Positions 51,361-58,605 of a stretch of 64,000 bases of DNA are shown here, one piece after another (within the stretch, counting starts at the first letter, position 1; each line of letters starts with the position of its first letter). The stretch lies in contig CBDCDT010000002.1 in assembly GCA_965215445.1 (NCBI GenBank), positions 2,046,001 through 2,110,000 of the forward strand. Direction: 5' to 3'. The position numbers were made by a program, and so were the translations under genes. Below the pieces are notes generated by a model, which searched no databases, had not been told where the DNA came from, and was given only the letters and a program-made list of their open reading frames with translations. Source of the DNA: CBDBLK01 sp965215445. GTDB lineage: Bacteria > Bdellovibrionota > Bacteriovoracia > Bacteriovoracales > Bacteriovoracaceae.

Positions 51361-52263
51361 ATGCAAACGGGCATTTTTCTAACTCTTTTTGCAGTTTGGG
51401 CAACTCCCATTTTTGCTGGAACCAAGGACTGTTCCAGCGCCGGCCGGGTTTTGCTCAAAGAAGGAAAGTTTAAAATATCACGGGGGTCGGATGGGGCCTA
51501 TTTGTTTGCCAGTTCCGCTCCTCCGCCACATACAAACGACCAGAACTTTGTGGCGTGGAGTTGGGTTAACGAAGTTTTACCCACCGTTCAACCCGACCAC
51601 CTCATCAAAAGGGAGCATTACAACAAACGCGCCATCTCCCGCGATTACCGGGAATACCTCAAATCCCAAGGCCTTCCCTTCCCCCGCAAAAGACAGATTC
51701 CCATCGTCCAGGTCAACCAATACCGGGTGAAATTTTTCTACCGGGAAACTCCCTCGGAGTTGTCTTTGCTCATCCCGGTAACTCCCCAAGGCCTTCCCGA
51801 TACCAAATTACTGGCAAAAATCAGGCGCGCTTTGAGAGAACTTCCCACCAGCGTTTTGCAAAAAATTGATTCCATCAAACTCGCTCCCTTCCCCAGTCTC
51901 TTGCCTCCAAAAAAGGGAGAGGTGGAAGCTGAAATTATGGAAATGGTCTTCCCCGATACAAAAAGACGGCCGTTCGTCATGCTCTATCCGCTGTCCATGT
52001 ACCAATCTCATTCCCGCCTCGTCCACATTTTAAGGCACGAACTCGGCCACGTCATGGCCTACGATTTCTATGGAAATTATATTCCCGACTCCTACTGGAC
52101 AGAGGCGATGGCCGCCGACAACGCCAAAGTTTCCAATTATGGAGAAGAATCTCCCGCCGAAGACTTTGCCGAGGCCTTTCGCGTCTATCTGGAAGATGAA
52201 AATGCGCGCTTACTCCTCCCCCACCGTTTTCAAATTTTGGATGAAATCTTTGAAGCACTTTAA
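51361..52263 (+). CDS. Exported HExxH metalloprotease-like protein, paralogue 4
   Basis: 300 residues. Signal peptide IFLTLFAVWATPIFA, then G-T-K-D-C-S-S-A-G-R-V-L-L-K-E-G. Zinc site H226-E-L-G-H230 in LRHELGHVMA, third-ligand region E267-D-F-A-E, tail HRFQILDEIFEAL. A conserved patch L-R-E-L-P-T-S-V-L-Q-K-I-D-S-I precedes the zinc site in this and the next two paralogues. Predicted active exported zinc protease. Nine bp after paralogue 3; its last codons also encode the start of paralogue 5 in another frame. Confidence 0.76.
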   Translation: MQTGIFLTLFAVWATPIFAGTKDCSSAGRVLLKEGKFKISRGSDGAYLFASSAPPPHTNDQNFVAWSWVNEVLPTVQPDHLIKREHYNKRAISRDYREYLKSQGLPFPRKRQIPIVQVNQYRVKFFYRETPSELSLLIPVTPQGLPDTKLLAKIRRALRELPTSVLQKIDSIKLAPFPSLLPPKKGEVEAEIMEMVFPDTKRRPFVMLYPLSMYQSHSRLVHILRHELGHVMAYDFYGNYIPDSYWTEAMAADNAKVSNYGEESPAEDFAEAFRVYLEDENARLLLPHRFQILDEIFEAL

Positions 52264-53179
52264 AATACCCATCCTATTGCTGATCCTCGCTTGGATCGCT
52301 CCCGTTTCTGCCGATTTCTTCAAGGACTGTCTCAAGGCCGCCAGGTTTCTCTTCAAAAGACCACACCTGACGCTGCTCAAGGAAACAGATTTTAAAATCG
52401 TTCGAGAAAAAGAGGATACTTTTGCTTTCTTTTACAATGCTGTACCCCCACCACGGCCAGAAGAAAAAAATTTCTCACAGTGGAAAGATCGTGCCTTGCC
52501 CACAATTCCGTCCGACACTCTGCTCACCGAAGAGCAAAAGCAACTCTTTATTCCCAACTACGCCAAATACCTCCTTTCCCAAGGATTTTCCTTCTCGCCC
52601 GAAAAGCAACTGCCCCTGATTCAAGTCAATCAGTACAAAGTGATTTCCTCCCACGACAGCACTCGCTTTGAATTGCCTCTGCTCATCCCGGTAAATCCCC
52701 AAGGACTTCCCGTTCCCAAAAGACTTAATAAAATCAAACGCGCATTAAGGGAACTCCCCATCAGTGCTTTACAAAAAACTCAATATATTGCCCTGTCTCC
52801 CTACCCCCATAATAGAGCAAATGAATTTTTCGTTACTGATGCTGAAACTGAATCCTTAACCAGGCCAAATTTCAAAAGAGCAAATATCAACCTGTTTCCT
52901 CTATCTCTATACAAAACCGATTCTGAATTGATTTCCACCCTTCAACATGAACTCGGTCACGTTATGGCCCTCCATTTCTACCAAAAAGGCCCCGATTCAC
53001 GTTGGTTGGAGGCCATCAAAAACGATGCAAAAAGAGTTTCCGATTACCACGACACCTCCCCGTCCGAAGATTTTGCCGAGACCTTCGCTTTCTATCTGAA
53101 CAAGCGGGGAAGTTTCATCAAGCGCCTGCAATTTTTCCACCGCTTTCAAATCCTGGATGAAATCTTTGAAGCGCTTTAA
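52241..53179 (+). CDS. Exported HExxH metalloprotease-like protein, paralogue 5
   Basis: 312 residues from the ATG at 52241, inside the end of paralogue 4 (23-bp overlap). Signal peptide IPILLLILAWIAPVSA, then D-F-F-K-D-C-L-K-A-A-R-F-L-F. Zinc site H236-E-L-G-H240 in LQHELGHVMA; E276-D-F-A-E; tail HRFQILDEIFEAL. All catalytic elements kept. Close to paralogue 6 (same L-T-L-L-K-E-x-D-F-K-I start of the mature part), so the two look like a recent tandem duplication. Confidence 0.76.
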   Translation: MKSLKHFKIPILLLILAWIAPVSADFFKDCLKAARFLFKRPHLTLLKETDFKIVREKEDTFAFFYNAVPPPRPEEKNFSQWKDRALPTIPSDTLLTEEQKQLFIPNYAKYLLSQGFSFSPEKQLPLIQVNQYKVISSHDSTRFELPLLIPVNPQGLPVPKRLNKIKRALRELPISALQKTQYIALSPYPHNRANEFFVTDAETESLTRPNFKRANINLFPLSLYKTDSELISTLQHELGHVMALHFYQKGPDSRWLEAIKNDAKRVSDYHDTSPSEDFAETFAFYLNKRGSFIKRLQFFHRFQILDEIFEAL

Positions 53180-54107
53180 AATACTCCCTCTTTTCCTGAT
53201 CCTCGCTTGGACATCCCCGGTTTCCGCCGGCCTTAAAGATTGCGTGGATGCCGCCAGATTTATCTTTAAAAGGCCGCGCCTGACGCTGCTTAAAGAGGCA
53301 GATTTTAAAATCACCCATGAAGGAAACCAGTTTTTTTTATTTTACACCTCTGGATATTTGCCCCGACAGGGAGAAGAAAACTTCCTCCAATGGCAGCGTG
53401 AAACTCTACCCACTGTCCCGCCCCATCTTTTGCTCCCCGACCAAGAGACCAAACAAAAAATCATACAAGATTTCCGCCACTACCTGGATTACAAAGGCCT
53501 TCCCTTTTTTCCCGACAGACAACTTCCGGTGGCCCATGTCAACAAATACAAAATATTCTACTCTCACCACCAAAACCTTGTGGAATTGCCTTTATTTATC
53601 CCCGTAGGTGAAGACGCCTGGTCTGTTCCCGAGCGTTTGGAAAAGATTGCACTCGCTTTAAGGGAACTTCCCACCAGCGCTTTACAAAAAGTTGACTCTC
53701 TCTCCCTCAGTCCCTATCCCCACAAAAAAAAGAATGGAGTTTATGCCGAAGCTGTGTTATTGGGCGAAACCGACTGGAGAAAAATCACCATCAACCTGTT
53801 TCCCTCATCCCTGCGCCTAAAAGATTCCGACTTCCTGGATATCCTTCGCCACGAACTGGGACACGCCGTGGAATATGGTCTTTATGGCCGGAGCGGCCTT
53901 GGCCCGCGCTGGAAAAAGGCCATTCGCGCCGACGGAAATATCGTCTCCAATTACGGGCAAATATCCCTCCACGAAGACTTCGCCGAGACCTTTATGCTCT
54001 ACCTGGACAATAAAACCTGGGCGACACCACTTATCCGCGCGCGTTTTTTCCACCGTTTTCAGATTTTGGATGAAATTTTTGGCCAACTCGTTGAAACTGG
54101 GAAATGA
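53157..54107 (+). CDS. Exported HExxH metalloprotease-like protein, paralogue 6
   Basis: 316 residues from the ATG at 53157, again nested in the end of the previous gene. Signal peptide ILPLFLILAWTSPVSA, then G-L-K-D-C-V-D-A-A-R-F-I-F. Zinc site H232-E-L-G-H236 in LRHELGHAVE; E273-D-F-A-E-T-F; tail HRFQILDEIFGQL. Predicted active exported zinc protease. Its 3' end overlaps the convergent nitronate monooxygenase gene by about 77 bp, a long antisense overlap for unrelated genes. Confidence 0.76.
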   Translation: MKSLKRFKILPLFLILAWTSPVSAGLKDCVDAARFIFKRPRLTLLKEADFKITHEGNQFFLFYTSGYLPRQGEENFLQWQRETLPTVPPHLLLPDQETKQKIIQDFRHYLDYKGLPFFPDRQLPVAHVNKYKIFYSHHQNLVELPLFIPVGEDAWSVPERLEKIALALRELPTSALQKVDSLSLSPYPHKKKNGVYAEAVLLGETDWRKITINLFPSSLRLKDSDFLDILRHELGHAVEYGLYGRSGLGPRWKKAIRADGNIVSNYGQISLHEDFAETFMLYLDNKTWATPLIRARFFHRFQILDEIFGQLVETGK

Positions 54108-55020
54108 GATTTTGCACATACTCGCAAACGCTGGGAATGTGCTTGAGCATCGCCGAAACCTGGCCAATTTCCAGCTCCCCCTCTTCCAGGTCACCCTCAA
54201 ACATTCCTTTGCGAGCGCGCCCGCTTCCAAGCTCCGCCTCTAATTCCTCCCGCGAGGCCCCGGCGGCCTCCATTTTCTGCACCCGGCGGGCAAAAGCGTT
54301 TTCGAGCAAGCGCACGGGAATGTGTTTTTTGAGGGACAGGCGCGTGTCTCCAAAACCCGCGCCAATGATGGCGGCCTTGAAATCGGGATGGAGACTGGAT
54401 TCAATGGTGGCGGCAAAGGCGGTTCCGATCTGCACGCCCTCGGCACCCAGGCATAAACTGGCGGCCATCTGGCGGCCGTCGCAAATTCCCCCCGCCGCAA
54501 TCACAGCAATAGAGACAGCATCGCACACCTGGGGAATCAAGGCCATGCTGGCGATTTCCTCGCGGCCATTGTGCCCTCCCGCCTCAAACCCCTCGGCCAC
54601 CACCGCATCGACTCCGGCGTCCTCGCACTTTCTGGCAAGCAACGGAGAAGAGGTGACGTGAACCACGCAGGCCCCCTCATCTTTGAGTTTTTTGGTGTAG
54701 GTTTTGGGGCTGCCGGCGCTGGTAAAAAAAATGCGGATGCCCTCTTCCAGAGCGACCTCAATTTGTTCGCCGGCCATGTGGTAGAGCAGGGGAATATTGA
54801 CTCCCACCTGGCCGCCACTGGCAGTGTGTAACTGCCGCGCTTTGCGGATATGTTCCCTTAAGAGCGGTGGTTTCATGGAGGCCGCACCGATCAGCCCCAG
54901 ACACCCCTGATTGGCAACGGCGGAGGCGAGTTTGGCCCCACTGGCCCACACCATGCCCCCCTGAACGATCGGGTATTCAATTTGCAACAATTTACAAATG
55001 CGATTAGTGGTGAAATCCAT
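54031..55020 (-). CDS. Nitronate monooxygenase / 2-nitropropane-dioxygenase family
   Basis: 329 residues from the ATG at 55020; a start inside the adjoining mobile element at 55104 would add 28 residues. TIM-barrel FMN enzyme: YPIVQGGMVWAS near 19-30, the G-x-N-I-P and F-T-S-A-G regions, V-A-E-G-F-E-A-G-G-H-N-G (the active-site His-bearing loop), A-A-G-G-I-C-D-G-R, and G-A-E-G-V-Q-I-G-T-A-F. It oxidises alkyl nitronates; some members are enoyl-reductase-like (FabK). No ribosome site remains before 55020 because the MITE-like element sits there. Confidence 0.88.
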   Translation of the reverse strand: MDFTTNRICKLLQIEYPIVQGGMVWASGAKLASAVANQGCLGLIGAASMKPPLLREHIRKARQLHTASGGQVGVNIPLLYHMAGEQIEVALEEGIRIFFTSAGSPKTYTKKLKDEGACVVHVTSSPLLARKCEDAGVDAVVAEGFEAGGHNGREEIASMALIPQVCDAVSIAVIAAGGICDGRQMAASLCLGAEGVQIGTAFAATIESSLHPDFKAAIIGAGFGDTRLSLKKHIPVRLLENAFARRVQKMEAAGASREELEAELGSGRARKGMFEGDLEEGELEIGQVSAMLKHIPSVCEYVQNLISQFQRVGQKFHPKSENGGKNARG

Positions 55021-55028
55021 CTTTGGAC
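55019..55028. repeat. 10-bp direct repeat, left copy (target-site duplication)
   Basis: ATCTTTGGAC, identical to 55121-55130; the two bracket the 92-bp palindromic element. It includes two bases of the nitronate monooxygenase start codon. Confidence 0.8.
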
Positions 55029-55120
55029 GTAACTGCTCACACTTCAGACCCTCAAGATGGTCTGAAGTGTGAGCACTTACCCTGCTTTTATCGTAGTTTT
55101 TCATTGGAGTGTGGGTAGTT
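55029..55120 (-). mobile_element. MITE-like palindromic element, copy 1 (92 bp)
   Basis: It contains the near-perfect palindrome GCTCACACTTCAGAC ... GTCTGAAGTGTGAGC. Its ends form an imperfect terminal inverted repeat (AACTGCTCACAC against AACTACCCACAC) and 10-bp direct repeats lie outside, so it appears to have been inserted. It has no transposase. Read on the minus strand it is open and in frame with the monooxygenase (M-K-N-Y-D-K ... G-L-K-C-E-Q-L). A related copy lies at 58612-58774. Confidence 0.7.
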
Positions 55121-55130
55121 ATCTTTGGAC
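55121..55130. repeat. 10-bp direct repeat, right copy (target-site duplication)
   Basis: ATCTTTGGAC, identical to 55019-55028. Confidence 0.8.
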
Positions 55131-55135
55131 AACTT

Positions 55136-56095
55136 TTAATTCACCAACTGACTGCCGGAATTTTTTTCGAGCATTTTTTTCAACAGGATTTTGCTGACAA
55201 GTTCGTCTTTGAGGTTTCCGTCAATATCCATCAGGCCGTCGAGGATTTCAAAGCGGTGGGCAAGTTTCTCCAATATCTCGACATCCGTCACCCCGCCATC
55301 GGTGTGGATATAAAGCGCCAGAGATTCGGCAAAGTCCTCGGCCGGGGAACTGTTGCCATAATTGGAGATGATAAAATTGTCCTTGGAGATGGCCTTCGAC
55401 CACTCGGCACCCGGGTCGAGTTCTCCGAAGTGCCTGACCGCCACCAGGTGGCCCAACTCGTGGTGTGCGCTAAAGATAAGTTTTTCAATGGGAAGAAAGG
55501 TGTAAGCGGCGGGATAGAGGTTGATCAGGCCTTTTCCCTCATCGGAAACTCTCGCATCGCCGATCACCGTGTTTTCCGAAACCTCGGGCGCGGCCTGACC
55601 TTTTGGAGACTTGATCTTGGCCCAAAAGGGATCGTCTCCCCGAGGATAGGGATTGAGCGCCACTTCGTCCAAATCCCTCAAGGCGCGGCCGGAAAGATTG
55701 ATCAACAGATGCTTCATTTTATCGAGCAAGGCCATATTCACCTGATCGGTCATGGTGGCGGGAATAACCAAGCGCAACTTGTGAGATTTTCCACGGTGAA
55801 AAAAAGAGACTTGGAAGATGTGGGAGTATTCAGTCATCACTCCCTCTTCCACCCCACCTTTGCCGAGATAGGCGGCATTGAAACGAAACGCCCGGGGAAC
55901 CCCGTTGTGCAGCATCCTAATTTGCACACCTTTTTCCCCCACCCGGGAAATGACCCTTTTGGGGGCCTCCTTGCTCTTGTGATTGATCAGCAATTCCCGC
56001 AGGGTGGAAGAGCACTCCCTGTCTTTGAAACTCGGGGATGCCTGAAGGGTGGAGGCGACGGAAATGAGAAAGATGCTTTGCAGAATTTTTTTCAT
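55136..56095 (-). CDS. Exported HExxH metalloprotease-like protein, paralogue 7
   Basis: 319 residues from the ATG at 56095. Signal peptide ILQSIFLISVASTLQA then S-P-S-F-K-D-R-E-C-S-S-T-L-R-E-L-L (shared Cys segment). Zinc site H212-E-L-G-H216 in AHHELGHLVA; E253-D-F-A-E in S-P-A-E-D-F-A-E; tail HRFEILDGLMD followed by a 30-residue C-terminal extension not seen in the others. Predicted active exported zinc protease. Divergent from tmk (45 bp). It stands apart from the four-gene run, on the other strand, beyond the monooxygenase. Confidence 0.75.
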   Translation of the reverse strand: MKKILQSIFLISVASTLQASPSFKDRECSSTLRELLINHKSKEAPKRVISRVGEKGVQIRMLHNGVPRAFRFNAAYLGKGGVEEGVMTEYSHIFQVSFFHRGKSHKLRLVIPATMTDQVNMALLDKMKHLLINLSGRALRDLDEVALNPYPRGDDPFWAKIKSPKGQAAPEVSENTVIGDARVSDEGKGLINLYPAAYTFLPIEKLIFSAHHELGHLVAVRHFGELDPGAEWSKAISKDNFIISNYGNSSPAEDFAESLALYIHTDGGVTDVEILEKLAHRFEILDGLMDIDGNLKDELVSKILLKKMLEKNSGSQLVN

Positions 56096-56140
56096 AAGAA
56101 ATTTATTGTAGTATGGCCTAAAAGAATTTATCAACCCTTT

Positions 56141-56857
56141 TTGGATGCTCCCTTGGAAGAATTTGAAGCGCTCACCCAAAACTTTCATCCCCCGGCCTTT
56201 CCGGGCAGCTATTTTGTCAGTTTCGAGGGCATTGAAGCGGCCGGCAAATCGACCCAAATCCTGCGCACCAAGGCGTATCTGGAGCAGCGCCAGTTTCGGG
56301 TTATCGTCCTGCGCGAACCGGGGGGCACGCCCTTCGGGGAAAAACTGCGCCAGGCCATCCTGTCGTCCCCCCACACCTTGCATCCCACCGCCGAAATGTG
56401 CCTGTTTGCCAGTTCCCGCGCCCAACTGCTGTTTCAGGTCACCCTCAAGGAATTGGAAACCCCCGGCACGGTGGTACTCTACGACCGCTATATCGACAGC
56501 AGCCTGGCCTATCAGGGAATTGCTCGCGGACTGGGAGCAGCGGCGGTTCTGGCCCTGCACCAAAGTTTCCCCCTCAACCTGGTGCCCCACCTGACTCTCT
56601 ATCTTGCCATTAGTCCCCAACTCTCCCTGCAAAGGCAAAAAAAGCGCCAGTCCCGGCCAGACTATTTTGAGGGCCAAAACCTGGACTTCTACCAAAAGCT
56701 GGTGGAGGGCTACGACCAGGCCCTGCAAATCTTTCCCCAACGCATTGTCTGCATCGACGGCGAACAGGGGGAAAACCAGGTTTTTGCAGACCTATGCGAA
56801 TCTATCGACCAACTGATCTACCAAAAGAGCGGCGATGCGGGCACTCTGGGAAACTAA
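56141..56857 (+). CDS. tmk: Thymidylate kinase
   Basis: 238 residues from a TTG at 56141 (TTG 56153 is possible; no ATG in frame before the P-loop). P-loop FEGIEAAGKST, the R-E-P-G-G-T-P-F-G-E loop, and D-R-Y-I-D-S-S-L-A-Y-Q-G (substrate and DRY motif) are classical; a lid region follows with R-Q-K-K-R-Q-S-R. It phosphorylates dTMP to dTDP. The family P-loop usually reads E-G-x-G-K; here E-A-A-G-K is a small change. It overlaps holB by 23 bp, a common gene pair. Confidence 0.93.
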   Translation: MDAPLEEFEALTQNFHPPAFPGSYFVSFEGIEAAGKSTQILRTKAYLEQRQFRVIVLREPGGTPFGEKLRQAILSSPHTLHPTAEMCLFASSRAQLLFQVTLKELETPGTVVLYDRYIDSSLAYQGIARGLGAAAVLALHQSFPLNLVPHLTLYLAISPQLSLQRQKKRQSRPDYFEGQNLDFYQKLVEGYDQALQIFPQRIVCIDGEQGENQVFADLCESIDQLIYQKSGDAGTLGN

Positions 56858-57653
56858 ACTCTTGGAAAAATTTGTGGCGGGAAACCCCGCGCCCTTGTAT
56901 ATTATCCGCCCCCAGGCCGGTGCCCACTCCCTACTGCGCGAGTGGCATCAAAACTTTCTGGCAAACCTTTTGAGCAAGGCCTTGGGCCTTTCCCCCGAGA
57001 AGGCCTTTGAGCGCTTGCAGTGGGGACACCCCGACCTGCCCGTTTTAGCGCCCGCCTCTCCCGGCCAAAACTATAAAATTGAGGACGCAAGTCTCGCACC
57101 CCTGTTTTTGGCCCAGGCGCACCGGCCGCTGGAATTGCCCCAACGCTTAATTTCTGTTTTGGATGCCGAGTGCATCCCCGAGCGCTACGCCAACAAAATG
57201 CTTAAAACTCTGGAGGAACCGCGCCCCGACACCAGTGTTTTTCTGCTGGTGGGAGGTCAACGGCCGCTGCTTCCCACCCTCGAATCCCGCGCCATCACTT
57301 TGCGCCTGCCCACAAACACAAATGAGGCACCACGGTCTCAAGGGGAAACTCCCCGCCAACAGTGGTTTGAGCGCGAGTGGAAAGAGCGCACCGGGGGAAA
57401 GCACAAATGGCCCGAAAACCCTCTGCGTTTCCACGCCTTGATTGACACTCTCAAAAAAAATCCTCCTCTGCAAAAACTCTTTGTGGAGATGATTCTCGAC
57501 TGGCACCGCACCCTGCACTCCCCCGCTGCCGGCAAAGCGGCGATCCTCGAAGAGTTGCGCTGGTTTGCCCGCGCCGAGACTTTTCACAATTCCCCGATGG
57601 AGCGCCTGGTGGGCCTGATCCACGCCACTTTTGGGCCTACGCCACCCGCTTGA
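56835..57653 (+). CDS. holB: DNA polymerase III delta-prime subunit
   Basis: 272 residues. C-x-P-E-R-Y-A-N-K-M-L-K-T-L-E-E-P-R-P-D-T matches the AAA+ sensor-proximal helix of HolB/DnaX (A-N-A-L-L-K-x-L-E-E-P), then F-L-L-V-G and R-A-I-T-L-R-L. The N-terminal half lacks a Walker A motif and the zinc cysteines, as expected for delta-prime subunits that have lost nucleotide binding, though this one is very divergent. Its place after tmk supports the call. It would act in the clamp-loader complex. Confidence 0.75.
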   Translation: MRALWETKLLEKFVAGNPAPLYIIRPQAGAHSLLREWHQNFLANLLSKALGLSPEKAFERLQWGHPDLPVLAPASPGQNYKIEDASLAPLFLAQAHRPLELPQRLISVLDAECIPERYANKMLKTLEEPRPDTSVFLLVGGQRPLLPTLESRAITLRLPTNTNEAPRSQGETPRQQWFEREWKERTGGKHKWPENPLRFHALIDTLKKNPPLQKLFVEMILDWHRTLHSPAAGKAAILEELRWFARAETFHNSPMERLVGLIHATFGPTPPA

Positions 57654-57705
57654 CAATCCCGCGCTCATAACATAAAGCATAATCAAGCATTTCACAGGGG
57701 GAAAA

Positions 57706-58596
57706 ATGAAAATTTTGACGCTGGCGTTTCTGGTGCTGCTTTCCGGCTGTTTTGAGCAGAGCGAGTTGGGTTCCAAAGACAACCCGGTCAAATTGTACTT
57801 TACCCCCTCGGTGGATGCCGACAGCATTGCCTCAAATTCGGACGTTTTGCTGCGCTTTTTGGAGCGCGAGACGGGGCTGTTTTTCAAAAGCGGCATCCCC
57901 ACCAATTACGTCGCCGTGGTAGAGGCCTTTGGCTCGGGCCGCGCCGACATCGGTGTGATCAACTCTTTCGGCTATTTGATGGCGCATAAAAAATACGGGG
58001 CGCGGGCCTTGCTCAGGGTGATCCGCTACGGGCACGACTACTATCAGGGACAAATTTTGGCCCACGTCGATGCCAAAATCAAAACCCTGCAAGACCTCAA
58101 AGGCCGGCAATTTGCCTACACCGACCCCTCTTCCACTTCGGGACACTTGTTTCCCCTCAAAATGTTTAAAGATGCCGGTGTGAGCCTGGGCAACACCACC
58201 TTTGCCGGAAAACACGACAACGTGGTCACCATGATTTACCAAAAACAGGTTCCCGCCGGGGCGACCTACTACACCGCCCCCTCTGAGCGGGGAGAAATCC
58301 GCGATGCCCGCGCGCGGGTCAAAACCCAGTTTCCCGACGTGGAGGAAAAAATCAAAATCGTCGCCATCACCGAAAAAATTCCCAACGACCCCTTTGTCTT
58401 CAGAAAAGACCTGCCCCCGGCGATTGCCGATCGCTTTATCACCGCCATCAAAAAGTTTCTGAGTACCGAGCAAGGGCGCACCATTTTTCAAAATATCTAT
58501 TCGGTGGAGGGAGTCGTCGAGTCTTCAGACGAGGATTACAACGGTCTGAGAGAAATGATTGAATCCATTCAAATAGATGCCCAAGCGTTGATTTGA
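57706..58596 (+). CDS. phnD: Phosphonate/phosphate-type ABC substrate-binding lipoprotein
   Basis: 296 residues. Lipoprotein signal ILTLAFLVLLSGC (lipobox L-L-S-G-C). PhnD-family features: F-T-P-S-V-D-A-D, Y-V-A-V-V-E-A-F-G-S-G-R-A-D-I-G, the S-T-S-G-H ligand loop (usual S-T-S-G) near 145, and the later D-P-F-V-F-R. It captures a phosphonate or phosphite-like ligand in the periplasm and passes it to PhnE. The other Phn genes (C-P lyase) are absent from the window, so the true substrate is open. Confidence 0.88.
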   Translation: MKILTLAFLVLLSGCFEQSELGSKDNPVKLYFTPSVDADSIASNSDVLLRFLERETGLFFKSGIPTNYVAVVEAFGSGRADIGVINSFGYLMAHKKYGARALLRVIRYGHDYYQGQILAHVDAKIKTLQDLKGRQFAYTDPSSTSGHLFPLKMFKDAGVSLGNTTFAGKHDNVVTMIYQKQVPAGATYYTAPSERGEIRDARARVKTQFPDVEEKIKIVAITEKIPNDPFVFRKDLPPAIADRFITAIKKFLSTEQGRTIFQNIYSVEGVVESSDEDYNGLREMIESIQIDAQALI

Positions 58597-58605
58597 GATT
58601 TTGCC

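Noticed and set aside
55109..56140. Long plus-strand extension upstream of tmk
   Set aside because: It is antisense to the metalloprotease paralogue 7 and has no tmk-like sequence before the P-loop region.
57650..57680. Promoter for phnD
   Set aside because: TTGACA is present at 57650 but no -10 sequence of good match lies at 16-18 bp, so it is not listed.
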